From: an uncultured Gemmatimonadales bacterium
Lineage (GTDB): Bacteria; Gemmatimonadota; Gemmatimonadetes; JACCXV01; JAHWKZ01
DNA: 64,000 nt
Reading direction: 5' to 3'
Assembly: GCA_947259315.1 (NCBI GenBank)
Contig: CAMYLR010000019.1
Span: 1-64,000, forward strand
Positions 34,527 to 45,586 of this stretch are shown here, piece after piece. The notes beneath the pieces are model-generated. The model saw only the letters and a program-made list of their open reading frames with translations. It made no database searches and had not been told where the DNA came from. The translations under genes were made by a program, and so were the position numbers. Every line of letters begins with the position of its first letter. Position 1 is the stretch's first letter.

Positions 34527-34734
34527 CTGACAACCCGGACATCCGAAACGAAACGCCCAGCGTGGATGCCGCCCCTTCTCATCGTCCTGGTTCGGGATGC
34601 TCAGCTATCTGTATCTCGCCGAGCTGTCGTCGCTGACTCTCGTCTTCGTGGGGTTTCCTGATCGCGACGCGGAGTGTTTCGACGCCCAGCCGCTCTTAGC
34701 AAGCCCGCTGCAACTGCGAGCACGCGACCTGTAA
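34527..34734 (+). pseudogene. Possible frameshifted small membrane protein
   Basis: The 220-base gap after the sulfite oxidase gene holds two abutting frames. Frame one reads ELTTRTSETKRPAWMPPLLIVLV up to about 34592, and the frame one base later continues FGMLSYLYLAELSSLTLVF and then a charged tail to a TAA at 34732-34734. Removing one G at 34589-34590 would join them into a single protein of about 68 residues with a hydrophobic helix. GGGAGAG lies ahead of a possible CTG at 34527. It could be a decayed gene, a sequencing error, or chance. Confidence 0.3.
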
Positions 34735-35706
34735 CTACCCCAGCTTGTGAATCGTCGCGCGAGGAGCGGGAATCACGGCCGCCCGGACATCGCCGTTACC
34801 CGAACCCGACGGCTCCGCCGCCGCACCGTATGGTCGCTCGGGTCCACCGCCGTTGCCGCGAACGATCTTGACGCCGGCGCTGGCTCCGATCCTGGTCGCA
34901 CCGGCCTCGATCATCTTGAGTGCGGTTGGCTGGTCGCCCACTCCACCGGCGGCCTTGACGCCCAACTCCGCACCGACCGCGCGGCGCATGAGTCGGATGT
35001 CATCCTCGGTCGCACCACCCGGCCCAAAACCGGTCGACGTCTTTACAAAGTGAGCCCCAGCGGCCTGCGCCAAGACGCACGCCTTCACCTTTTCCTCATC
35101 GGTCAGGTATGCAGCCTCGATGATCACTTTTACCTTGGCTCTCCGCCTCGCCGCCTCGACCACACCGCGGATGTCTCGCTCGACCTCGCTGTACGCGCCC
35201 GACCGAAGCGCCCCCACGTTGATCACCATGTCGAGCTCTGCGGCACCATCTTCGAGCGCGCGGATCGCCTCGTACGCTTTGGTCTCGGATCGATTGGCGC
35301 CCAACGGAAAACCGATCACCGTACAAACCCGAACCGGCGTGGTCGCCAACCTCTCGACCGCCAATCTCACCCACCACGGGTTGATGCACACGGTGGCGAA
35401 ACAGAACTCTACCGCCTCATCGCAGAGCGCCTCGATTTCTTGCTGACTGGCTGTTGGCGCGAGCAACGTATGGTCGATCATGCGAGCCAAAACGTTGTCA
35501 CACGCATCGACGCCTGGGCCGGCGGTGAACCGGTCCGCACCACACGCCGCCAAGCGGCGCACCTTGTCAGCGCAGTGGGCTACGCAGTGCGAACCATCAC
35601 AGCGGTCGCAGGCACCCAGCGCGTAAGACGTCCCGCTCGCGAGCTGCGTCCTGAGCTCGGCCGCGATCAGGTCGGCCAACAGATCGATGTTCGGACCAGT
35701 TGTCAC
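34735..35706 (-). CDS. deoC: Deoxyribose-phosphate aldolase with microcompartment-type N-terminal extension
   Basis: 323 residues, about 100 longer than ordinary DeoC. The catalytic core (about 74-285) is complete: Asp159 in AELDMVINVG, the Schiff-base Lys222 in FVKTSTGFG and Lys251 in GVKAAGG. It cleaves deoxyribose 5-phosphate to glyceraldehyde 3-phosphate and acetaldehyde. Residues 6-23 (NIDLLADLIAAELRTQLA) form an amphipathic helix like encapsulation peptides, followed by cysteines 33, 36, 41 and 45 (CDRC, then CVAHC). A flexible Gly/Pro-rich tail (284-306) ends in a short VRAAVIPAPRATIHKLG peptide. It is ATGA-coupled to an EutN/CcmL gene, suggesting packaging into a microcompartment (inference). 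Confidence 0.93.
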   Translation of the reverse strand: MTTGPNIDLLADLIAAELRTQLASGTSYALGACDRCDGSHCVAHCADKVRRLAACGADRFTAGPGVDACDNVLARMIDHTLLAPTASQQEIEALCDEAVEFCFATVCINPWWVRLAVERLATTPVRVCTVIGFPLGANRSETKAYEAIRALEDGAAELDMVINVGALRSGAYSEVERDIRGVVEAARRRAKVKVIIEAAYLTDEEKVKACVLAQAAGAHFVKTSTGFGPGGATEDDIRLMRRAVGAELGVKAAGGVGDQPTALKMIEAGATRIGASAGVKIVRGNGGGPERPYGAAAEPSGSGNGDVRAAVIPAPRATIHKLG

Positions 35707-35993
35707 TCTTGCAAACCGGTTGAGTCCAAGAAGTCGATTCGATCCACCACACCAATGACTAGGTTCTGGAGCGGAACCCGCTCACGACCCGTAACAAGCC
35801 GAGCCCCAGTCCCCTCGCGAGAGACAAGCACCTTGTCACCGATACCGGCGTCGACCCGGTCAACGGCGATCATCTCTTCGCCTTCGTCGCGACCATCGAT
35901 CGCCAACGGTTGAACGACCAGCAGCTTGTACTCCGCCAGCTCGGGGTCCTTGTCGCTGGACGTGACGGTTCCGGTCACCCGCGCGAGGATCAT
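35703..35993 (-). CDS. EutN/CcmL bacterial microcompartment vertex protein (BMC-P) 2
   Basis: 96 residues from the ATG at 35993, which overlaps the stop of the first vertex gene (ATGA); the frame is open to 36098 inside that gene. Start [13 protein letters not shown], middle KLLVVQPL, then MIAVDRVDAGIGDKVLVSREGTGAR and C-terminal LVIGVVDRIDF are the signature of the pentameric EutN/CcmL fold, which caps the vertices of polyhedral protein shells. Its own stop overlaps the deoC ATG. No BMC hexamer (BMC-H) or BMC-T gene is in this window. Confidence 0.9.
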   Translation of the reverse strand: MILARVTGTVTSSDKDPELAEYKLLVVQPLAIDGRDEGEEMIAVDRVDAGIGDKVLVSREGTGARLVTGRERVPLQNLVIGVVDRIDFLDSTGLQE

Positions 35994-36256
35994 GTCCGGT
36001 CGACCGAGTCGATCTTGCCGACGATCGCCGCATCCACCGCGCAGAAGGGATCCCTTAACGGCAACGAAGCTTCGCGGCTGGTGACATAGTAGACCCACTC
36101 ATCATCACCGTAGGATCCCGTATCCACGGCCACCAGCGGCTTGGCGGAGGGTTGCCCTTCGGCGTCAGTGGGCTCGATCCATAGCAGCCGATAGCCGACA
36201 AGCGGCTCGATCTTGCGGGTGCTCACCACCCGCCCAATCACACGTGCAAAGTGCAT
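35990..36256 (-). CDS. EutN/CcmL bacterial microcompartment vertex protein (BMC-P) 1
   Basis: 88 residues. [47 protein letters not shown] and a C-terminal [12 protein letters not shown] match EutN/CcmL, though the pore-loop region is more divergent (DEWVYYV in place of the usual GDxVLV). First gene of a three-gene minus-strand operon (vertex 1, vertex 2, deoC) with 4-base overlaps throughout. A short inverted repeat (CCCGG at 36259-36263, CCGGG at 36277-36281) sits right before its ATG. Divergent from dnaK across a 168-base gap. Confidence 0.85.
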   Translation of the reverse strand: MHFARVIGRVVSTRKIEPLVGYRLLWIEPTDAEGQPSAKPLVAVDTGSYGDDEWVYYVTSREASLPLRDPFCAVDAAIVGKIDSVDRT

Positions 36257-36318
36257 GGCCCGGAGAGTATCCCTCCCCGGGCAGCGCCGTCAACTGCCAA
36301 AATGACGCATTTTCGGCG

Positions 36319-36335
36319 CGGCACATGGCTTGCAC
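36319..36335 (+). promoter_or_regulatory. Candidate sigma-54 promoter upstream of dnaK
   Basis: CGGCAC-ATGGC-TTGCAC at 36319-36335 matches the sigma-54 consensus TGGCAC-N5-TTGC: GG at 36320-36321 and GC at 36332-36333 are separated by exactly 10 bases. It points toward dnaK, with a predicted leader of about 80 bases. Two sigma-54 activators are encoded in the window. No CIRCE inverted repeat is seen in this gap. Confidence 0.5.
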
Positions 36336-36424
36336 TAGAGGAGGCAGATATCTGCAGCCCGGCGGGGCTCCCCGTCAAAAACGCAGTCTGTGCAGGCCAT
36401 CTTCGATCGAATGAGAGGAAAGCG

Positions 36425-38338
<1,914 letters not shown>

Positions 38339-38353
38339 GCGCGACTGGTGTTG

Positions 38354-38381
38354 CCGGGGTGGCTTGAACGCGCCACCCCGG
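38354..38381 (+). terminator. Terminator-like hairpin after dnaK
   Basis: CCGGGGTGGC (38354-38363) and GCCACCCCGG (38372-38381) form a perfect 10-base stem with an 8-base loop, 15 bases past the dnaK stop. The following bases are not T-rich. Confidence 0.65.
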
Positions 38382-38517
38382 TCCGGTCGTCCCATTCGAT
38401 AGCAAGCAACCCCGCGTACCAGCCGGAACCCCGGCCGTTAGTTACAGTATTAGGGGTCAGGACTGGCTGTTGACCCGCGGCCGGCGTGAGATTCCCGATC
38501 TTGGAGGTATGAATCCG

Positions 38518-40050
38518 ATGCACCCGATCAAGAGCAAGCTGACTGCCCTTCTGGTTGGTGTGGCGTGTCTAGGGCTCGGCGTGCTGTTCGCCTCAACGCT
38601 CGACTGGACCCCGACAACCCAAGCCACTCAGACGGATCATTCGCCGACAGCCGGTCAGGCGTCGCTCCGTTCGCTCAGCAACTCCTTTACCGAGATCGCC
38701 GAGGAGGTGACACCGGCCGTTGTCTACGTCACCGGTCAGCGACTTATCCAACGCGGTGATCTTCCGTTCGATTTCGGTCCGTTCGAGGAGTTTCTCGAGC
38801 GCTCACCGCACCGGGACAATGATCAGCCACTGAGACGCCCTAGTGGCGGTTCGGGGGTCGTCGTTCGGCCGGACGGCTACATCGTCACCAACAATCACGT
38901 CGTCGAGGACATGGAGGGGCTTCAGGTTATCCTGAACGACCGGCGGACGTTCGACGCCGAGATCGTGGGTCGAGATCCATCCACCGATGTCGCGGTTCTC
39001 AAGATCGACGCCTCGGACCTGCCGGTCGCCCAATTGGCTGCCGACGGAGAGGTTCAGGTGGGCGAATGGGTGCTCGCCCTGGGGAATCCGCTTGGGCTTC
39101 AGTTCACCATGACCGCTGGAATCGTGAGCGCGATGGGACGCGCCAACCTGAACATCATCAACCGTGGCGAAAACCCCTATGCGATCGAGGACTTCATCCA
39201 GACCGACGCGGCCATAAACCCGGGTAACTCGGGTGGGCCGCTGGTCAACATCGACGGCCACGTAATCGGTATCAATACCGCTATCGCGTCGCAGACCGGA
39301 CGCTACATGGGGTACGGTTTCGCGATCCCGATCACGATCGTGCGCAATGTCATGGAACAGCTGATCGAGAATGGCTCCGTCGAGCGCGCCGTTCTCGGTG
39401 TCTCGATCCAGGCGGTCACCCCGCTCGATCAAGAAGCATTGGGGTTACGGACAGCTGAAGGTGTGTTGATCGCGGATTTCGACTCGCGTGTCGCCGACAA
39501 CCCGGCTCGCAAAGCCGGTGTGCAGCCGCGCGATGTCGTGATGGCAGTCGACGGCCACGCGGTGTCGACCCCCAGCCAACTGCAACAGCAAATCGCGTTT
39601 CATAAGCCTGGCGACAAGGTCGAGCTGACCGTCTGGCGTGACGGTCGAGAGCGCAAGATCGAAGTGACACTTGGAAAGCGGCCAGCGCCTCCGGACTCGG
39701 TCACCCAGTTTGTAAACAACGACCGGGGTGAGCTCGAATCAGCCCTCGGCATGGAGGTCGAGGGTCTGACCAGCGGGCTGCGCGCCAACCTGGCTGAGCG
39801 CGCGCAAATCAGTGCGGCCGACATACCGCAAGGCGTGGTTGTCCGGTCGGTCGAGCCGATCGGTCCTGCCGCGGACGCCCGCATCCCGGCTAATTCGGTG
39901 ATCACTCAGGTCGGCGATCGTCAGGTTAGAAATGTGGAAGAGTACCGGCAGGCGGTCGAGAATCTCCAGCCCGGCTCGGTGGTCTATTTCAGGATCTTCC
40001 GACTCGGCGGTTCGGGGCAGGAGTTCCGGGCGTTGCGCGTTCCCCGCTAG
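38518..40050 (+). CDS. degP: Periplasmic serine protease Do (HtrA/DegP)
   Basis: 510 residues from the ATG at 38518; GGAGGT ends 9 bases before it, whereas the ATG at 38509 touches that site. The N-terminus is a signal peptide/anchor (SKLTALLVGVACLGLGVLF). The trypsin-like domain has NNHVVEDM (His), STDVAVLKID (Asp) and NPGNSGGPLVN (Ser238). Two PDZ domains follow (about 310-400 and 415-505). It degrades or holds misfolded envelope proteins. A GGAACC...GTATTA pair about 70-90 bases upstream could be an ECF-sigma promoter, as for degP elsewhere, but is weak. Ends with a strong hairpin. Confidence 0.95.
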   Translation: MHPIKSKLTALLVGVACLGLGVLFASTLDWTPTTQATQTDHSPTAGQASLRSLSNSFTEIAEEVTPAVVYVTGQRLIQRGDLPFDFGPFEEFLERSPHRDNDQPLRRPSGGSGVVVRPDGYIVTNNHVVEDMEGLQVILNDRRTFDAEIVGRDPSTDVAVLKIDASDLPVAQLAADGEVQVGEWVLALGNPLGLQFTMTAGIVSAMGRANLNIINRGENPYAIEDFIQTDAAINPGNSGGPLVNIDGHVIGINTAIASQTGRYMGYGFAIPITIVRNVMEQLIENGSVERAVLGVSIQAVTPLDQEALGLRTAEGVLIADFDSRVADNPARKAGVQPRDVVMAVDGHAVSTPSQLQQQIAFHKPGDKVELTVWRDGRERKIEVTLGKRPAPPDSVTQFVNNDRGELESALGMEVEGLTSGLRANLAERAQISAADIPQGVVVRSVEPIGPAADARIPANSVITQVGDRQVRNVEEYRQAVENLQPGSVVYFRIFRLGGSGQEFRALRVPR

Positions 40051-40064
40051 CGGCCTCAGGCTGG

Positions 40065-40101
40065 CGCCCCGCCCGCTCATTGTGAGTCGGCGGGTGGGGC
40101 G
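40065..40101 (+). terminator. Terminator-like hairpin after degP
   Basis: CGCCCCGCCCGC (40065-40076) pairs with GCGGGTGGGGCG (40090-40101) with one G-T wobble, 15 bases after the degP stop. A T-containing stretch (TTCTTTACTT) follows. Confidence 0.65.
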
Positions 40102-40191
40102 AACGGCCACTTCTTTACTTCTCCCCAATTACGTTACTTTTCCCCGGTGGCCGGGCTGCCTTTGAGCAGTGCCAGGGCCAACGTAGGCGAC

Positions 40192-40276
40192 GCGAGAGTG
40201 GTGGAACTGGTAGACACGCAAGCCTTAGGAGCTTGTGGCTTCGGCCGTGGGGGTTCGAATCCCTCCTCTCGCACCA
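40192..40276 (+). tRNA. tRNA-Leu (UAG anticodon)
   Basis: Acceptor GCGAGAG pairs with CTCTCGC, followed by ACCA encoded in the DNA. The anticodon stem CAAGC/GCTTG closes the loop CTTAGGA, giving anticodon TAG at 40226-40228. The long variable arm (GTGGCTTCGGCCG region) and T arm GGGGGTTCGAATCCCTC are typical of a class II leucine tRNA. Length is 85 bases including CCA. It lies 11 bases ahead of tig. Confidence 0.97.
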
Positions 40277-40287
40277 TCTGAGAAGCG

Positions 40288-41604
40288 ATGAGCGTATTGA
40301 TCGATAGCGACACCGAAATCGGTTACCAGGTTGAAGAGCTCGCCCGCTGGAAGCGGCGGTTGGCGATCCAAGTACCGGTCCACGCGGCCCAACGGGTCCA
40401 CGAGCAAACCGTGCGCGACTTCGCCAAGCGCGCGCGACTCAAGGGCTTTCGACGTGGCAAGGCGCCGACCCAGATAGTTGAACGTCAGTACGGGCCCGAG
40501 ATCGACCAAGAAGTGCTCAAGCGCCTGGTTCAGGAGGGGTTCGAGCAAGCCATCGCTCGTTCCGGCCTCGAGCCAATCGTGGCGCCTCAATTCGAAGGTG
40601 TCGAGCGAACTGAGGAAGGTGGGCTCCGCTTTGCGGCTGAGTTTGACGTCCGGCCCGAGATTGAACTCGGTCGGACCACCGGCTTTAGCATCGAACGCGA
40701 AACTCGCGAAGTAACCCGGACGGATGTCGACGACGTGATCGAACGACTGCGTCGCGAGCGCGCCGACTGGCGGTCGGTCGACCGAGCGGCCCAAGCCGAG
40801 GACCGAGTGGTCTTTGATTCCACCCCGATTAGCGACGACGGCATCGTCACAGTCACCGAACGGCAGGAAGACCAAGTAGCAGAGCTTGGCGCCGACGGGC
40901 TGATACCAGAGTTCGAGACCGGTTTGAGTGGACTGGAGCCGGGCGCCGAGGAAACGATCGATGTGCGGTTTCCCGACGATCACCCGAACGAGATGTTGCG
41001 TGGTTCCCACCGCTCGTTCCGGATCGAGGTCAAAGAGGTTCGTGAACGAATACTGCCAGAGCTCGACGACGAATTCGCCCGCTCCTTGGGTCAGTTCGAC
41101 TCGCTGCGGGAAGCCCGCGACAAGATTCGAGCGAACCTCGAGGTTGAGATGGCCACGCAGTCTCAACGCGAAGTAAACGAGGCGTTGGTCGACGAGATCA
41201 TCGACGCGAACCCGATCGATCTGCCCGAGAGCATGGTTGATCAGTACCTGGCAAACATGATTGGTGACCAGCGACAATTGCTGGCCGACGGAGCTGAGCC
41301 TGAGCGGTTGGCCGAGGTGAGAGACGTTCTAAAACCAGGCGCCGAGCGCGCGCTTCGCCGATACTATATCTTGAACTCTATCGCTGACCGCGAGGGCCTC
41401 CGGGCGACCGATGCAGATGTCGACCAGGCGATCGCCGATCGAGTTGACCCATCCAAGAGTTCAGTTACGGAGACCCGCCGGCAGCTCGAGCGCTCCGGCG
41501 AGCTCGATGATCTTCGATTTCATTTGACGATGGAGCGAGTGTTCGCCTGGTTGCGCGAACATTCGGACATAACCCCGGAGTTACCTGAGCCGATTTCTGA
41601 ATAG
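40288..41604 (+). CDS. tig: Trigger factor (ribosome-associated peptidyl-prolyl isomerase)
   Basis: 438 residues. The N-terminal ribosome-binding domain carries KGFRRGKAPTQIVERQYG (the GFRxGKxP signature, about 53-70); a FKBP-like domain (about 160-250, FDSTPISDD, LIPEFETGLSGLEPG) and a helical C-terminal domain follow. It shields nascent chains at the ribosome exit. It begins 11 bases after tRNA-Leu and is followed by clpP, clpX and engB, a gene order common across bacteria. Confidence 0.96.
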   Translation: MSVLIDSDTEIGYQVEELARWKRRLAIQVPVHAAQRVHEQTVRDFAKRARLKGFRRGKAPTQIVERQYGPEIDQEVLKRLVQEGFEQAIARSGLEPIVAPQFEGVERTEEGGLRFAAEFDVRPEIELGRTTGFSIERETREVTRTDVDDVIERLRRERADWRSVDRAAQAEDRVVFDSTPISDDGIVTVTERQEDQVAELGADGLIPEFETGLSGLEPGAEETIDVRFPDDHPNEMLRGSHRSFRIEVKEVRERILPELDDEFARSLGQFDSLREARDKIRANLEVEMATQSQREVNEALVDEIIDANPIDLPESMVDQYLANMIGDQRQLLADGAEPERLAEVRDVLKPGAERALRRYYILNSIADREGLRATDADVDQAIADRVDPSKSSVTETRRQLERSGELDDLRFHLTMERVFAWLREHSDITPELPEPISE

Positions 41605-41634
41605 TCGACGCGAATCACGATAAGGAGATCCTGA

Positions 41635-42288
41635 ATGCCACTCATCCCCATTGTTGTTGAACGGACCGGTCGCGGAGAACGCTCGTACGACATCTACTCA
41701 CGGCTGCTCAAGGATCGCATCATCTTCTTAGGTACGCCGATCAACGACGAGATCGCGAACCTGGTAATCGCGCAGTTGCTGTTCTTACAGGCCGAGGCGC
41801 CCGACAAGGACATCAACATGTACATCAATAGCCCAGGCGGCGTGGCATCCGCAGCGCTCGCCATCTACGACACCATGCAGTATCTGGAGAACGACGTATC
41901 AACGATGTGTATGGGAATGTCGGCTTCGGCAGCAGCCCTTTTGCTTGCCGCGGGTGCGCCGGGCAAACGATTCGCGTTGCCACACTCGCGAGTCATGATC
42001 CATCAGCCTTTGGGGGGTGCTCAGGGCCAGGCTACAGATATCGAGATTCAGGCCCGCGAGATCCTCCACCTGAAGCAGAAAGTAAACGAGATCCTCGCCG
42101 TCCACACCGGCCAGGATGTGGAGCGAATCCAGGCCGACACGGACCGGAATTTCTGGATGGGAGCCGAGGAGGCTCGGGATTATGGCATGGTTGATGCTGT
42201 ACTGTTGAGCCAAGATCAGCAGCGTGACGGGGACGGAAAACCAGCCAAGTCAACAAACGACTCCGGCTCCAACGGCGACAGCGAGTAG
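41635..42288 (+). CDS. clpP: ATP-dependent Clp protease proteolytic subunit
   Basis: 217 residues. Catalytic triad Ser98 ([14 protein letters not shown]), His123 ([10 protein letters not shown]) and Asp168 (IQADTDRN). [25 protein letters not shown] is the usual processed N-terminus. The tail (about 196-217) is an extra polar [18 protein letters not shown] stretch. Forms the tetradecameric chamber that works with ClpX. A strong AAGGAGAT site lies just upstream (41622-41629). clpX starts 15 bases after. Confidence 0.96.
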   Translation: MPLIPIVVERTGRGERSYDIYSRLLKDRIIFLGTPINDEIANLVIAQLLFLQAEAPDKDINMYINSPGGVASAALAIYDTMQYLENDVSTMCMGMSASAAALLLAAGAPGKRFALPHSRVMIHQPLGGAQGQATDIEIQAREILHLKQKVNEILAVHTGQDVERIQADTDRNFWMGAEEARDYGMVDAVLLSQDQQRDGDGKPAKSTNDSGSNGDSE

Positions 42289-42303
42289 GGGGCGGAAAAC
42301 CGC

Positions 42304-43602
<1,299 letters not shown>

Positions 43603-44196
43603 CTGATCGACGTTCGCGGCGCGTGGCTGGCGCTGACGGCCGTCGATTCGGATACGAGACCCCCAGAGCCACGACCCGAAGTCGCCTTCGTCGGCCGATC
43701 GAACGTCGGGAAGTCATCGTTGCTGAACGCGCTCGTCCAGCGGCGCAGCCTGGCGCGTACCAGCCGGCGGCCAGGTAAAACTCAGACCATCAACTACTAC
43801 GCAGTCGATCGTTGCTACTTCGTGGATCTGCCTGGTTACGGCTATGCGGCCGTGCCGACCGCGGTTCGCGAGCAGTGGGGTCCGATGATCGAGGGCTACC
43901 TGACCGACAACAGCCGCCTGATGGGGGTCATCTCGCTGGTCGACGGTCGCCGACCACCGACCCCGCTGGACCGCGAGATGATCGCCTGGCTCGCCGGGCG
44001 CGGTGTGCCCACGCTGGTCGTGCTCACAAAAGCCGACAAAGTGGCCCGGGGGCGGAGACGACCACTGCTAACCGAGGCGTGCAGCCAGCTTGGCCTGGGC
44101 GAGGATCAAGTGGTATGGTTTTCAGCCCGCACTGGCGAGGGTCGCGATGCCCTCCTCGACGCGGTGTCTCGATTGTTAGCCCTGGAGGCCGGATGA
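43603..44196 (+). CDS. engB: Ribosome biogenesis GTPase EngB (YsxC/YihA) with non-standard start
   Basis: About 197 residues. G1 GRSNVGKSSLLNAL, G2 TSRRPGKTQTINYY, G3 DLPGYGYAAVP, G4 LTKADK and G5 FSARTGEG are all present; it assists large-subunit assembly. The reading frame upstream of the G1 motif (IDVRGAWLALTAVDSDTRP, then PEVAFVGRS) fits the EngB N-terminus, yet has no ATG, GTG or TTG between the clpX stop and the G1 motif. The first codon after the TAG is CTG (43603), the likely start, and the frame is the same as clpX. A TTG at 43720 is too late because it would cut through the G1 loop. The stop overlaps the next gene (ATGA). Confidence 0.88.
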   Translation: MIDVRGAWLALTAVDSDTRPPEPRPEVAFVGRSNVGKSSLLNALVQRRSLARTSRRPGKTQTINYYAVDRCYFVDLPGYGYAAVPTAVREQWGPMIEGYLTDNSRLMGVISLVDGRRPPTPLDREMIAWLAGRGVPTLVVLTKADKVARGRRRPLLTEACSQLGLGEDQVVWFSARTGEGRDALLDAVSRLLALEAG

Positions 44197-44864
44197 CTCG
44201 CGAGCTGATTCTGACTCTGATCGCTGTTGTAGGACTGGCATCATGCGCCACGGCGCAGGAAGAAGTCCCGCCTACCGATGACGCTCAGCCCCCGGCCGAT
44301 TCGGTCTCGGCCGGCGAGGCGACCTCCGAAGACGACCCGCATGTCAGTCGCACGCGCAGCGCGAGCACGCTGTCTTGGGAGGAGTTGAGTGTTCGGCTGG
44401 TTGGTCGGGAGACAACCCAAGGGTTACAGATCGACGTCACGACGCTGGATGACGATGCGATCGCCCTAGCGGCCCCAGACATATACGCCCACCTGACCGA
44501 TCTGAAGCAGCGAATCCCGGCTGCCCACGACTTTCGCGCTGAAGATGTCGAAGAGATGACCCCGCTGCTGGTCGCCTTTACCGGTTTCGAAAAAGAGATC
44601 AGTTTTGAGCCTACCCGACTAATCATCCGCAGTGAGGGATCGACGTTCTACCCACTCCACGTTTTGCCCGTGAGCCCCAAGTTCGATCGCCGGTTGGTCG
44701 GATTATACGAGACAGTCTACGGGATCTACCTGTTTGAACCAGGCATCGACTTCTTCGCAAATCTCGAATTCCAGTACGCTGACCTCTCGTCTGGCGGGTC
44801 ATGGCTTCGGATCGTGAAGCGAGTGCAAAGGGCGAAGGCGCGTCGGGAAGCCGGATCGCCGTAA
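44193..44864 (+). CDS. Predicted lipoprotein of unknown function
   Basis: 223 residues from the ATG at 44193 that overlaps the engB stop. The N-terminus LILTLIAVVGLASC ends in a lipobox cysteine near residue 18. The mature part has a low-complexity acidic region (about 24-55), then a folded region with FEKEISFEPTRLIIRSEGSTFYPLHVLP and many aromatic residues near the C-terminus. No family recognised. Its tail overlaps the start of the SDR gene by a single base (TAATG). Confidence 0.75.
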   Translation: MTRELILTLIAVVGLASCATAQEEVPPTDDAQPPADSVSAGEATSEDDPHVSRTRSASTLSWEELSVRLVGRETTQGLQIDVTTLDDDAIALAAPDIYAHLTDLKQRIPAAHDFRAEDVEEMTPLLVAFTGFEKEISFEPTRLIIRSEGSTFYPLHVLPVSPKFDRRLVGLYETVYGIYLFEPGIDFFANLEFQYADLSSGGSWLRIVKRVQRAKARREAGSP

Positions 44865-45577
44865 TGGGTCGATCAGCCCGGGTTGTCGTTACTGGGGCTG
44901 GGCAGGGCCTGGGACTTGAGTTCGCCCGTCAATGGGTCGACGCCGGCGATCAAGTTATCGCCCTGGCCCGCGACACCCGTGCCTCAACGGGTCTCGTAGA
45001 TCTAGCCCAACGAACCGGTCGGCAGTTGATTATGATCGATTGCGACATCGGTGACGACGCCTCCGTGGAAGCCGCCGCACGAACGATTGGCAGTACCGTC
45101 GACGGCCTCGAGATTGTCGTGAACAACGCTGGCGAGCGGGGCCAAACGGAAGACTTGGACTCGCTTGACCCGAATGTCGTCCTACGCGTCTTCAACACAA
45201 ACACGCTTGGGTCGCTGCGAATGAGTCGCGCGTTGCTTCCACTACTTCGCTCCGGCCACGGCAAGCCACCGCGGATTGTCCATCTGAGCTCGCTCATGGG
45301 GTCGATTGCCGACAACCAGAGCGGTGGATCGTATGCCTACCGGATCTCAAAGGCCGGGCTCAACATGGCCTGTCGCACGTTGGCTTACGACTTGGCGCGT
45401 TACGGTGTCACGACGGCCGCGATACACCCGGGATGGGTGCAGACCCGAATGGGCGGATCCGCTGCGCCGCTCACAACCGAGGCCGCCGTGAGTGACATGG
45501 TCGGTACGATACAGCAGCTCTCCATCGATCAGAGCGGTCAATTCCTCGATCGTCACGGCGAACCCCTGCCCTACTGA
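44864..45577 (+). CDS. Short-chain dehydrogenase/reductase
   Basis: About 237 residues from the ATG at 44864. Classical SDR: cofactor motif TGAGQGLGLEF at the N-terminus, VVNNAGERG, catalytic serine in VHLSSLMGS, YAYRISKAG (Tyr and Lys), and HPGWVQTRMGG. It oxidises or reduces a hydroxyl or carbonyl with NAD(P); substrate unknown. Closely resembles carbonyl-reductase-like SDRs near clp/engB loci. The preceding lipoprotein stop and this ATG share one base. Convergent with the sigma-54 activator gene, 9 bases apart. Confidence 0.85.
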   Translation: MGRSARVVVTGAGQGLGLEFARQWVDAGDQVIALARDTRASTGLVDLAQRTGRQLIMIDCDIGDDASVEAAARTIGSTVDGLEIVVNNAGERGQTEDLDSLDPNVVLRVFNTNTLGSLRMSRALLPLLRSGHGKPPRIVHLSSLMGSIADNQSGGSYAYRISKAGLNMACRTLAYDLARYGVTTAAIHPGWVQTRMGGSAAPLTTEAAVSDMVGTIQQLSIDQSGQFLDRHGEPLPY

Positions 45578-45586
45578 CTGCCGAGG

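Noticed and set aside
36257-36424. CIRCE/HrcA element or sigma-32 promoter for dnaK
   Set aside because: No TTAGCACTC-type inverted repeat and no CTTGAAA/CCCCAT pair was found in the gap.
40225-41277. Minus-strand open frame of about 350 codons opposite tig
   Set aside because: Antisense to trigger factor and crosses the tRNA gene; no family likeness.
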